Shown here: in pieces, positions 7,822-15,375 of the stretch
Layout: every line of letters begins with the position of its first letter
Numbering within the stretch: the stretch's first letter is position 1
Assembly: GCA_026713865.1 (NCBI GenBank)
Contig: JAPONQ010000014.1
Coordinates: forward strand, 1 to 64,000
Source of the DNA: Chloroflexota bacterium
Lineage (GTDB): Bacteria; Chloroflexota; Dehalococcoidia; UBA2979
Direction: 5' to 3'
DNA: 64,000 nucleotides
Position numbers and translations under genes: made by a program
Notes under the pieces: generated by a model
Seen by the model: the letters and a program-made list of their open reading frames with translations, nothing else
Databases searched by the model: none
What the model was told of the DNA's origin: nothing

Positions 7822-8516
7822 CGCGACGCCTGCGACGGCGACGCGAGAAGATCGGGGCGCCAGGCCCGCACGAGCCCCAGCGCTCCGAGCGTGATCAGCC
7901 CCTCGGCGATGCCGATCGGAACGTGCACGCCCGCCATCGCGGGGAGCGCCACCTCAAGCGGCGAGGTACCGGAGGCCGCGAGCTCCAGCGCCGTCGCGAC
8001 CGCCGCGGCCTCGACCGAGAGCCAGGCGCCGCCGAACGCCGCGATCGCCGCCGCCGCCGGATGGAGAACGCGAAGCGAGTGGAGCGCCCGGTAGGCGGCC
8101 CAGCCGGTAAGGACGCTGACCACGGCCAGGTTGAGGGTGTTCAGGCCGGCGGCGGCGAGGCCGCCGTCCTGGAAGATCAGAGCCTGCAGCGCGACGACCG
8201 CGGTCATCACGATGATCGCCGCCCAGGGCCCGAGCAGGATCGCCGCAAACGCCCCGCCCAGCAGGTGTCCCGAGGTGCCACCGGCAACCGGGAAGTTGAC
8301 CATCTGTGCGGCGAAGATGAAGGCCGCCATCACCCCCATCAAAGGCGCCGCGCGCTCGTCCAGGTGGCGATCCGCCCGACGAGCCGCCACGACGACCGCG
8401 CAGGCGGCCGCGGCCCAGCCGGCGGCGGCCACCGGGAGGCTCACGAAGCCGTCGGGGATGTGCAGCGGCGGCGCGGCGGCGGCCTCCAGCACGGTCAGCG
8501 GGTCGACGGCCGCCAT
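7818..8516 (-). CDS. cbiM: Substrate-binding membrane component CbiM of a Co/Ni ECF transporter
   Basis: A 232-residue multi-pass S-component. The metal-binding N-terminal motif HIPDGF is present but begins at residue 19, after a 17-residue extension rich in Ala. In characterised CbiM/NikM the motif is at the mature N terminus and the terminal amine is a ligand. The second conserved ligand is the His of GTSGHLLGG (His84). Either the leader is cleaved or a downstream start is used (Leu18 is a CTG). The ATG at 8516 has no clear Shine-Dalgarno, but the Fur-family gene ends only 13 bases upstream, so reinitiation is likely. Confidence 0.92.
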   Translation of the reverse strand: MAAVDPLTVLEAAAAPPLHIPDGFVSLPVAAAGWAAAACAVVVAARRADRHLDERAAPLMGVMAAFIFAAQMVNFPVAGGTSGHLLGGAFAAILLGPWAAIIVMTAVVALQALIFQDGGLAAAGLNTLNLAVVSVLTGWAAYRALHSLRVLHPAAAAIAAFGGAWLSVEAAAVATALELAASGTSPLEVALPAMAGVHVPIGIAEGLITLGALGLVRAWRPDLLASPSQASR

Positions 8517-8529
8517 CAGCGCCGCGCCG

Positions 8530-8973
8530 TCACCGGCCGCCGCGCGCGCGGCAGTCGGCGCAGAGCCCCGGAATCGCGAGGTGGCGGATGTCCGCCTCGA
8601 AGCCCGAGCGCTCGCGGATCTCGGCCTCCGCGAGGGCGAGCGAGGCGAGCGCGACGCTCTCGGTGCGGCCGCAGGCCAGGCACTCGACGTGGTGGTGGGT
8701 CGTCCCCGGCTCGCTCCACTCGTAGACGGCCGTCCCGGTGGCCCCTCGCAGTTCGGACGCGAGCCCGAGCGCGGTCGCCGTCTCGAGCGTGCGGTAGACG
8801 GTGGAGAGCGAGATGTCGGCCAGGGGGTCGCCGCCGCGGACGCGGTCCAGGATCTGCTCCGCGCTCTGGTGCTCGCTCGCGTGCCGCAGCGCGCTCAGTA
8901 TCCTCACGCGCTGCATCGTCAACCGGCGACCGCGATCGCGAACGGCCTGCGCGATCTCCGACTCGCAGCTCAC
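8530..8973 (-). CDS. Fur-family metalloregulator (Zur/Nur-like) heading the cbi operon
   Basis: A 147-residue Fur-fold repressor. The winged-helix region includes the recognition motif STVYRTLE (about 57-64). The regulatory and dimer part has HHHVECLACG (His 93-95, Cys98, Cys101) and a second pair CADC (138 and 141), the structural zinc site. I chose GTG at 8973 because GGAGG lies at the right distance and the conserved N terminus fits. It is the first gene of fur-cbiMNQO, so its inducer or corepressor is probably the metal carried by that transporter: nickel, cobalt or zinc. An inverted repeat at its promoter suggests autoregulation. Confidence 0.9.
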   Translation of the reverse strand: MSCESEIAQAVRDRGRRLTMQRVRILSALRHASEHQSAEQILDRVRGGDPLADISLSTVYRTLETATALGLASELRGATGTAVYEWSEPGTTHHHVECLACGRTESVALASLALAEAEIRERSGFEADIRHLAIPGLCADCRARGGR

Positions 8974-8994
8974 CCTCGCGCCCTCCGTCGCACC

Positions 8995-9008
8995 TGCGAA
9001 GATTCGCA
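8995..9008. promoter_or_regulatory. Inverted-repeat operator TGCGAA-GA-TTCGCA
   Basis: A perfect 6-2-6 inverted repeat lies 22 bases upstream of the Fur-family start, 5 bases past the -10, so it covers the predicted transcription start. It is relatively AT-rich for this DNA. The position fits a repressor site for the encoded Fur-family protein controlling its own operon. Binding is inferred. Confidence 0.6.
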
Positions 9009-9013
9009 ACAGC

Positions 9014-9041
9014 ACTCTACGCCCGGGGCCGGATGCGTCAA
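9014..9041 (-). promoter_or_regulatory. Sigma-70-like promoter of the fur-cbiMNQO operon
   Basis: On the minus strand, TTGACG (9036-9041) and TAGAGT (9014-9019) are 16 bases apart, one of the best promoter matches in the window. The start point should fall near 9007, inside the inverted repeat. The -35 overlaps the end of the carbonic anhydrase gene. Confidence 0.65.
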
Positions 9042-9583
9042 GCGGAATCGGGCCCGGGGGGGTGGAGCTCGCGCGGGTAGCGCCGCGCCGCGTCGGCATA
9101 GAATTCCCGCGTCTCCTGGAAGCGCTGACGGATGCGCTCGGGCACGCTCGCGCTCCGCTGCCGCGCCGGGACGCCCATCCACAGCGTCCCCGCCGGGATC
9201 ACCGAGTTGGCCGGCACCAGCGAGCCCGCGGCCACAACCGCGCCGGCGCCGATGCGCGTCCCCTCGTGCACCAGGGCGCCGTTCCCGATGACGACGCCGT
9301 CCTCGGCGTGGATCCCGTGCGCCAGGACGCCGTGGCCGAGCACGCAGTCGCGGCCGATCGTCGTCTCCTCATGGAGGATGCAGAGATCCTGGATGTTCGT
9401 CCCGGCGCCCACCGTGATCGAGCCCGAATCGCCGCGCAGCACCGCTCCGAACCAGATCGATGCGCCGGGTCCGACCACCACGTCGCCGATCAGGGTCGCC
9501 GTCGGCGCGATGTAGGCCGATCCGTCCACCCGGGGCGCGAGAGTGCCGAGCGCGTATATCCAGGGGCCGCCGGAGGCGCTCAC
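9038..9583 (-). CDS. Gamma-class carbonic anhydrase family protein
   Basis: A 181-residue left-handed beta-helix hexapeptide-repeat protein of the gamma-carbonic anhydrase/YrdA type. It contains WFGAVLRGDSGSITVG, GTNIQDLCILHE and GHGVLAHG. The three zinc-binding His are at 71, 84 and 89; the last two keep the five-residue spacing of the archaeal enzyme Cam. Family members hydrate CO2 or act as inactive relatives, and the active loop is not diagnosable here. GTG start; the gene overlaps the upstream hydrolase by four bases (GTGA). Confidence 0.88.
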   Translation of the reverse strand: MSASGGPWIYALGTLAPRVDGSAYIAPTATLIGDVVVGPGASIWFGAVLRGDSGSITVGAGTNIQDLCILHEETTIGRDCVLGHGVLAHGIHAEDGVVIGNGALVHEGTRIGAGAVVAAGSLVPANSVIPAGTLWMGVPARQRSASVPERIRQRFQETREFYADAARRYPRELHPPGPDSA

Positions 9584-10425
9584 GAAGCGGCCCCGTCCTC
9601 CAGCGCGTGGAGCCGCGCGAGCAGCGTTCGGGCCGAAACGACGCCGTGCTCCATGAAGTCGGCGATCACCGCGGCGAGGTCGTCCGGCACCTCGCTCGGT
9701 ACGCCGTGGCTCACGCGGCTGAAGACGTGCAGGGTGGCGTTCGGGAGCCGCCCGTAGTCGGCCAGGTTCGCCGGAAGCAGCCCGTCGGCGGCGGCGCTCA
9801 CCACGAGCACCGGCTGCGTGAGCTCGGCGAGGCGATCGCCCAGGCGGAGGCCCAGCATCGCGCGCGCCATCCCCTCGACGTGCGCATCGGAAGCCGCGAG
9901 CCAGCGCCGTGCCGCCCGCTCGAGCGCGGCGTCGGGGCGGGGGCGCGCCGCCGTCGCCCGCCGCTCGGCGACGAGACGCTCGACCGAGGCCTCGCTCCGC
10001 AGCCACACGGTGTGATCCCGGCGGGCCGCCGCCGCCTCGTCGTCGGCGACACCGGCCGCCGGCACCGAGCTCACCAGCACGAGCCGCTCGACCCGCTCCG
10101 GCTCCGCCAGCGCCAGCCACATCCCGACCGCGCCGCCCATCGAGTGTCCGACGAGGGTGAATCGCTCCACGCCGAGCGCCGAGGCGAGCGCGAGTGCGTC
10201 GGCGGCGTACTGCTCCACGCTGTGCCCGCCCGCGGTGCGTTCGCTCTCCCCACAGCCGCGCGCATCGAGGGCGATGCAGTCGTAGTCGCCCGCGAGTCGC
10301 TCGGTGACGCCGGCCCAGGTGTCCCCGGCGCTCATGTAGCCGTGGTGGAAGAGCAGCGCCGGCGCGCCGGGCGGGCCCCGTCGCTCGTAGTGGAGCCGCG
10401 CGCCGTGGACCGTGGCCTCGGGCAC
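9580..10425 (-). CDS. Alpha/beta hydrolase with intact catalytic triad
   Basis: A 281-residue alpha/beta hydrolase. Motifs are LLFHHGYMSAGDTW (oxyanion), GHSMGG with nucleophile Ser95, the Asp in VSAAADGLLPAN, and the His in FSRVSHGVPSE. It resembles haloperoxidase- or epoxide-hydrolase-like esterases. The GTG start at 10425 is preceded by GGAGGGAG at a normal distance. Coupling to the carbonic anhydrase gene implies a shared transcript, but no functional link is obvious. Confidence 0.87.
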   Translation of the reverse strand: MPEATVHGARLHYERRGPPGAPALLFHHGYMSAGDTWAGVTERLAGDYDCIALDARGCGESERTAGGHSVEQYAADALALASALGVERFTLVGHSMGGAVGMWLALAEPERVERLVLVSSVPAAGVADDEAAAARRDHTVWLRSEASVERLVAERRATAARPRPDAALERAARRWLAASDAHVEGMARAMLGLRLGDRLAELTQPVLVVSAAADGLLPANLADYGRLPNATLHVFSRVSHGVPSEVPDDLAAVIADFMEHGVVSARTLLARLHALEDGAAS

Positions 10426-10472
10426 TGCCGCTCCCTCCCGCGTCCGGCGCTCCCGGCCGACGCGCGCTGGAG

Positions 10473-10478
10473 AGTCTA
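10473..10478 (-). promoter_or_regulatory. Candidate -10 (TAGACT, minus strand)
   Basis: TAGACT lies 47 bases before the hydrolase GTG and overlaps the TAG stop codon of the upstream MFS gene. No strong -35 was recognised. Confidence 0.3.
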
Positions 10479-11672
10479 CGACCCGCGCGCGGCGGGGGCA
10501 GCCTCCCCCGCCGGGGCGGCCCCGGCGCCACCCGCCCCGGGGGCGGGCGGGCGCGCGGCGAGCAGCACGGGCACGGCGAGCCAGGCCACGGCCGCCGCAA
10601 TCGCCCAGCCGAGCGTGTAGGTCCCGGTGGCGTCGACGGTGCGGCCGACCACCCACGGACCGATCACCGCGCCCGCCGTCGTGACGAATGCCGCGCTGCC
10701 GTTGATCGTCCCGAAGTAGCGGACGCCGTAGTAGTCGGCCAGCAGCGCGGTGCCGGCCGCCGCGAGCGCCGTCCCCAGGGCGAGCATGCGACGCTTGTCC
10801 GAGCGATCGGCGAGGAACCCGAAGCCGACGCGCCCCACGACCGAGGAGAGCGTGTAGACGGCGAGGCCGGTGCTCGCGACGCCCTTGGAGTACCCGAGAG
10901 ACTCCAGGTAGGGGATGGTCAGGAGGATCACGGAGACGATGGAGAAGAAGGATGCCGCCTGCCCGACGGCGAGCAACCAGAAGGCGCGCGTCCGGAGCGC
11001 CTGCCTCGCCGTCATGCCCCCGCCGTCGTCGTCGCCGGCCCGCTGCGACCCGGCGCCGCGATCGATGCCGTCCAGCGGCTGCGGGTGCGACGGCGGGCGC
11101 GAGCGGACGTTGCTCGCGCAGAAGGCGCTGATGACGAAGTAGGCGACGGCGAGCACGCGCAGCGAACCCCGCCAGCCGAGCGCCTCGACGAGCAGGGCGA
11201 TGAACACCACCAGCACGCCGGCGAGCGAGCCCCCGATCGACATCAGGGCCAGCGCCCGCGTCCGGCGCACGCGGAACCAGGTCGTGGTCGCCGTCATGCC
11301 GACCTGGCCCCCGGCGGCTCCGATCCCGGCGGCGGAGAGCAGCATCACCGCGTAGAACTGCCAGATGTTCTGCACGAAGGAGAGCGCGAGCAGCCCGGCG
11401 GCGGCGACCGAGACACCGGTCAGCAGGACGGCCCGCGCGCCCACGCGGTCGATCGCGTAGCCGATCGCGGGGGCGGCCGCGCCCTGCACCTCGGTGCGCA
11501 GCGAGAAGGCGAGGCTGGTCGCGGCGACGCTCCAGCCGAACTCCAGCACCAGGTCGTTGAAGATGGTCCCGAGGCCGTAGAAGAAGGTGGTGCCGTTGAC
11601 GAGCATGACGACGCCGGCCGCGCCGACGACGATCCATCCCTCGTAGACGGTGGGGAAGAGGCGACGCAGCAT
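10476..11672 (-). CDS. MFS transporter (monocarboxylate/OFA-like)
   Basis: A 398-residue major-facilitator protein with about 12 hydrophobic segments and a charged cytoplasmic loop after the sixth (about residues 190-222, rich in Arg and Asp). The first helix region with EFGWSVAATSLAFSLRTE and the loop FLADRSDKRRML resemble the monocarboxylate/oxalate-formate porter branch. The C terminus is a long Ala/Pro/Gly tail. ATG start with GGGGAGGGG upstream. Substrate unknown; an organic acid is a reasonable guess. Confidence 0.87.
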   Translation of the reverse strand: MLRRLFPTVYEGWIVVGAAGVVMLVNGTTFFYGLGTIFNDLVLEFGWSVAATSLAFSLRTEVQGAAAPAIGYAIDRVGARAVLLTGVSVAAAGLLALSFVQNIWQFYAVMLLSAAGIGAAGGQVGMTATTTWFRVRRTRALALMSIGGSLAGVLVVFIALLVEALGWRGSLRVLAVAYFVISAFCASNVRSRPPSHPQPLDGIDRGAGSQRAGDDDGGGMTARQALRTRAFWLLAVGQAASFFSIVSVILLTIPYLESLGYSKGVASTGLAVYTLSSVVGRVGFGFLADRSDKRRMLALGTALAAAGTALLADYYGVRYFGTINGSAAFVTTAGAVIGPWVVGRTVDATGTYTLGWAIAAAVAWLAVPVLLAARPPAPGAGGAGAAPAGEAAPAARGS

Positions 11673-11714
11673 CGCGGCCCCTCCCCGTCGCAGGGCGCCG
11701 TTGGCGGCGAGAGG

Positions 11715-11720
11715 AGTCTA
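11715..11720 (-). promoter_or_regulatory. Candidate -10 (TAGACT, minus strand)
   Basis: TAGACT lies 42 bases before the MFS start, in the 176-base gap after the SDR gene. It is identical to the hexamer before the next gene downstream. Confidence 0.35.
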
Positions 11721-11848
11721 CGGCTGCCGTTCGTTGGGACGACAGCGGCCTCTCGGCGCGGCCACGCGGACGGCCAGCCGGCCGATCGCCGCGAGGCTCC
11801 CGCGAGCCCCGCCACGGGAGCCGGCGGCCCGCGCCCCGGCGCGGAGCC

Positions 11849-12616
11849 CTACACCGTGGCCGTGTAACCCCCGTCGATCAGGAGATCGGCGCCCGTCATG
11901 AACGACGACTCGTCCGAAGCCAGGAAGACGGCGCCCTCGGCGATCTCCTCGCTCCGGCCGAGCCGGCCGAGAATGTGCTTGGCGGCGATCGCCTCCCGCG
12001 CCCGCTCCATGCTGCCGAAGCGGTGCACCAGTCGCTCCGTCTCGACCGCGCCCGGCGAGAGACTGTTGACGCGGATCCCGTCGGCGGCGTGATCCAGCGC
12101 CAGCACCTTCGAGAGCTGGACCAGCGCCGCCTTCGTCGAGCAGTAGGCGGGCGAGCGTGGCGAGGCGACGCGCGCGAGCTGCGAGGCGACGTTGATGAGG
12201 CTGCCGCCGCCGCCCGCCGACATCAGCGGGATCGCGTACTTCGCCATCAGGAAGGCGCCGGTGAGGTTGATGTCGAGCGTCCTCCGCCAGCTCGCCGGGT
12301 CGAGCTCGACGACGGTGGCAGAGGGATCGCGATTCGCCGCGTTGTTCACCAGCACCGAGAGCCCGCCGAGCCGCTCGCGGGCCGCCTCCACCGCGGTGCG
12401 CGCCGACTCCTCATCGGCGACGTCCAGGCGGACCGCGGCTGCCGTCGCTCCGTCCGCGAGCGCCTCCTCAGCGACCGCGCGCGCGGCGGCCTCGTCGATG
12501 TCGGCGACGAGCACCGACGCCCCCTCCTGCGCGAAGGCGAGCGTGATCGCGCGCCCGATGCCCGCCCCCCCGCCGGTGATCAGCGCCCGCTTGCCGAGGA
12601 GGCGGCCCCCCGACAC
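11849..12616 (-). CDS. Short-chain dehydrogenase/reductase (SDR)
   Basis: A 255-residue classical SDR, a soluble NAD(P)-dependent alcohol or ketone oxidoreductase. TGGGAGIGR is at 14-22, NNAA at 91-94, and catalytic Ser145, Tyr158 and Lys162 (YCSTK) are all present. Asp39 in VADIDE suggests NAD preference. GTG start, one base after the stop of the upstream solute-binding-like gene, so the two are cotranscribed. Confidence 0.92.
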   Translation of the reverse strand: MSGGRLLGKRALITGGGAGIGRAITLAFAQEGASVLVADIDEAAARAVAEEALADGATAAAVRLDVADEESARTAVEAARERLGGLSVLVNNAANRDPSATVVELDPASWRRTLDINLTGAFLMAKYAIPLMSAGGGGSLINVASQLARVASPRSPAYCSTKAALVQLSKVLALDHAADGIRVNSLSPGAVETERLVHRFGSMERAREAIAAKHILGRLGRSEEIAEGAVFLASDESSFMTGADLLIDGGYTATV

Positions 12617-12617
12617 G

Positions 12618-14129
12618 CTACGGGCCCCGGAACGAGAGGCGCTCGGCGACGAGTCCGCGGTCGGGCGGCCAGTAGAAGCCCTCGAGATCCTCCGTCATCG
12701 CCGCGAGGAATCCCGGCTGCGAGAGGTAGGCGTTCGGCGCGTCCTCGGTGATGAGCCGCTGCGCCTCCCGCACCAGCCGCTCCCGCTCCGACGGGTCGGG
12801 CGTGCGCTCCACCTCGGCCGTGAGCTCGACCACGCGATCGTTCGCGTAGTTGCCGACGTTGATCAGGCCGAGGCGGCTCGGCGAGTAGTCGTGCACCAGC
12901 CCGTAGTAGGGATCGGGAACCTGATGGTGATCCGAGTAGATCAGCATCGGGTAGGGACGGAAGTAGCGGGCGCCGGCCCAGTGCGTGGTGGAATCGAGCA
13001 ACTCGAGCTCGACGCGGATCCCGACCTCGGCGAGCGCGGCAACGATCAGGTGCGCGGAGGCGACGTGGTCGGCAGCGCCCACGTCGACGAAGAGATCGGT
13101 CTCGAAGCCGTCCGGAAGCCCGGCCTCGCGCAGCAGCGAGCGCGCGCGCTCCGGGTCGTGGTGGTACGGCCAGCCCTCGTCGCTCGCCATCGGCGTCCCC
13201 ATCGGGAGCGGGGAGCGCCACGGCTCCGCCGTGTCGAGGTAGACCTCGCTCAGGATGCGCTCGTACGGAACCGCGTAGCAGATCGCCTGGCGCACGGCGC
13301 GGCTCGTGAAGGGCTCCTGGCGGCAGTTCATCGCGAGCAGCACGTGCGCCCCCGACGGCGCGTGCGCGACGCGCACGCCCTCGGCGGACCGCAGTGAGGC
13401 GACCTCGCCGGGCCCGATGTCCGGGAGGATGTCGACCTCGCCCGCCTCCAGCAGGCGGCGCCTCTCCCGCGCGCCCGCCACGAAGCGGACGCGGATGCGA
13501 TCGATGGCCGGCGCCACCGGCGCCCCGGGGTTCGCCGCGAAGACGGCCTCGTCCCACGGCGTGAGCGACTCCAGGTGGTAGCCGCCGAAACCGGCCGGGG
13601 TCCGCGTCAGCCAGTCGGTCGCCCAGGGATCGGCGTCGGTCGCGTGCTCGCGGGCCGCCACCGAGTCGTGGATCACCGGCGTCATGCGGGTGAGCTGCTG
13701 CAGCAGAGTCGGGTTCGGCGCCCGGAGGCGGAACTCGACGGTGTGGGAATCGCGCACGACGACGTTCGCCGGATCGGTCACCGAGCCGATGATCGCGACC
13801 CACTTGCCGACGTCGCGGAGACCGAAGGCGCGCTCCCACCCCCAGGCCACGTCGTCGGCCGTGAACTCGTTGCCGAACGCCGAGCGGACGCCGCGGCGCA
13901 GCCGCACGGTGTAGACCGTGCCGTCCTCCGAGGCCTCCCAGCCCTCCGCGAGCACCCCCTCCAGGTTCGGGACGTCGCCGAGCGGGTCGCCGTCCGACCG
14001 CGGCTTCGGCGGGTAGGAGAGCAGCCGGGCGTAGCAGAGCCGCTGCAAGAAGCCGTTCGCACCGCGCGCCTCGGCATCGAAGCCGGTCGCCCCCGGCGGG
14101 ATCGCCACCCGCAGTTCGCGCGCCGCCAT
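12618..14129 (-). CDS. Family-5 (peptide/nickel-type) solute-binding protein without a signal peptide
   Basis: A 503-residue protein with the SBP_bac_5 (DppA/OppA-like) fold: LAEGWEASEDGTVYTVRLRRGV, FTADDVAWGWERAF, AIRQAICYAVPY-like RAVRQAICYAVPYERI, and PDPSERERLVREAQRLI. Such proteins normally deliver peptides or metal chelates to an ABC permease. Here the N terminus (MAARELRVAIPPGATGFD) has no signal sequence or lipobox, and no permease genes are nearby. I chose ATG 14129, with AGAGGGGG upstream; a start 10 codons earlier would not add a signal peptide either. It may be secreted without a signal, or work in the cytosol. Confidence 0.85.
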   Translation of the reverse strand: MAARELRVAIPPGATGFDAEARGANGFLQRLCYARLLSYPPKPRSDGDPLGDVPNLEGVLAEGWEASEDGTVYTVRLRRGVRSAFGNEFTADDVAWGWERAFGLRDVGKWVAIIGSVTDPANVVVRDSHTVEFRLRAPNPTLLQQLTRMTPVIHDSVAAREHATDADPWATDWLTRTPAGFGGYHLESLTPWDEAVFAANPGAPVAPAIDRIRVRFVAGARERRRLLEAGEVDILPDIGPGEVASLRSAEGVRVAHAPSGAHVLLAMNCRQEPFTSRAVRQAICYAVPYERILSEVYLDTAEPWRSPLPMGTPMASDEGWPYHHDPERARSLLREAGLPDGFETDLFVDVGAADHVASAHLIVAALAEVGIRVELELLDSTTHWAGARYFRPYPMLIYSDHHQVPDPYYGLVHDYSPSRLGLINVGNYANDRVVELTAEVERTPDPSERERLVREAQRLITEDAPNAYLSQPGFLAAMTEDLEGFYWPPDRGLVAERLSFRGP

Positions 14130-14198
14130 GATCCGCCCCCTCTCGCGCACCCGCCGCACCGGGCCCAGCGGGCGCCGGCGGACCCCGCGTCCGGCGCG

Positions 14199-14207
14199 AT
14201 GCTAGCA
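14199..14207 (-). promoter_or_regulatory. Candidate extended -10 (TGCTAGCAT, minus strand)
   Basis: An extended -10 form on the minus strand lies 69 bases before the solute-binding-like gene. It matches the GCTANNNT pattern seen elsewhere. Confidence 0.45.
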
Positions 14208-14278
14208 CGCGGCCCCGGCGATCCCCTCCCGCAGCCGGGCCGCGCGAGCGGGGCCGGTGCGGGCCGCCCGCCGCACGG

Positions 14279-14309
14279 TTGACAGGGCGATCGCCGGGCG
14301 GCGCAGAAT
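14279..14309 (+). promoter_or_regulatory. Candidate promoter TTGACA-N19-CAGAAT
   Basis: A consensus -35 hexamer TTGACA (14279-14284) is followed 19 bases later by CAGAAT (14304-14309). It lies 42 bases before the hotdog hydratase start and probably drives the first plus-strand catabolic block. Confidence 0.5.
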
Positions 14310-14351
14310 CGGGAAGAGGCGGCTGACGCGCGGCCCCTCGGAGGAGACGTC

Positions 14352-15224
14352 ATGACCACGCAGCTCGCGACCATCCCGGCCACGCACAAGATCCCGAAGG
14401 TCGGCACGCCCCGCAGCGCCGGCTGGGACGATTTCGCACCCGGGCCGTTCCCCCGCTCGTTCGAGCTCACCGTCACGCCCGACGACATCGAGCGCTGGTG
14501 CCGCCTCTACGAGGACGACCCCGGGCTCTACGTCGAGCACGCCCCGCACTACATCCTCTACTACGCCGGGCAGAGCATCGTCGCGCCGCTGCGCGACATC
14601 TCGGCGGGCTTCGCGCGCTTCCGCGCCGAGTTCATCGCGCCCGTCCCGAGGGATCGACCGATGGAGATCTCGGGCGAGGTGCTCTCCAAGTACCGCCGAC
14701 GCGGACGCGGCTACATCGAGTGGCAGATCGAGGCGCGCGCCGGCGGCGAGCTGATCCAGCGCAACGCGCGCACCTGGTACTTCCAGGCCACGGAGGAGCA
14801 GCTCGAGGGGCTGGAGGAGCGGAGCCGCGAGATCCCGGCCCCCGCCGCGGAGTCGGCCGAGCGCCTCGGGCCGCTCTCTTTGCACCTGGCGCAGGAGCGG
14901 ATGAACTACTTCGAGGGCCCCGGCGAGCACAACGGCCACACCGACGTCGCCTCGGCACGCGAGCGCGGCCAGCCGGGGCCGGTGGCGCAGGGCGCCTTCG
15001 CCATGGGCCTGATCGCGCGCATGATGCGCGACCGCTTCGGCGAGGGATTCGTCTCCGGCGGCGAGCTCGACATCCACTTCACGCGCACCGTGTGGTCGGA
15101 GGAGAGCATCGAGGTCCGCGGCGCGATCCTCGAGAACTCGGACGGACGGGCGCACTGCCGCGTCTGGGCCGAGAAGGAGGGCGGCGAGGAGGTCGTCGTC
15201 GGCACCGCCAGCGCCCGCCTCTAG
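14352..15224 (+). CDS. Double-hotdog MaoC-type dehydratase/hydratase
   Basis: A 290-residue protein with an N-terminal FAS1-like/MaoC-N hotdog (about 25-150) and a C-terminal MaoC hotdog (about 170-290). The C-terminal half has the hydratase-2 type motif NGHTDVASARERG, with the catalytic Asp/His pair, followed by PGPVAQGAFAMGL. It probably hydrates or dehydrates an acyl-CoA. ATG start after GGAGGAGACGTC. It opens a plus-strand block with two luciferase-like enzymes, a CoA-transferase and an amidohydrolase. Two further hotdog pairs in the window are encoded as split genes. Confidence 0.85.
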   Translation: MTTQLATIPATHKIPKVGTPRSAGWDDFAPGPFPRSFELTVTPDDIERWCRLYEDDPGLYVEHAPHYILYYAGQSIVAPLRDISAGFARFRAEFIAPVPRDRPMEISGEVLSKYRRRGRGYIEWQIEARAGGELIQRNARTWYFQATEEQLEGLEERSREIPAPAAESAERLGPLSLHLAQERMNYFEGPGEHNGHTDVASARERGQPGPVAQGAFAMGLIARMMRDRFGEGFVSGGELDIHFTRTVWSEESIEVRGAILENSDGRAHCRVWAEKEGGEEVVVGTASARL

Positions 15225-15306
15225 GGCCTCCCGGCCGGGGCCGGGCCCCGCTCCCGGCCGCTCGCCGCGCCGCCGGCTCCGGATGCGGGGGCGGGCTGTC
15301 CTCGTG

Positions 15307-15312
15307 TAGGCT
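15307..15312 (+). promoter_or_regulatory. Candidate -10 (TAGGCT)
   Basis: TAGGCT, with TG directly in front, lies 63 bases before the luciferase-like gene in a 151-base gap. Weak evidence. Confidence 0.25.
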
Positions 15313-15375
15313 CCGGCCGGCGGGACGGGCGTGGCCCGGGCCCCGCGCCGCCCGACAGACGACGAGGAGCAGCCG

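Noticed and set aside
8517-8529. Cobalamin riboswitch in front of cbiM
   Set aside because: Only 13 bases separate cbiM from the Fur-family gene, and no such structure was seen upstream of the operon.
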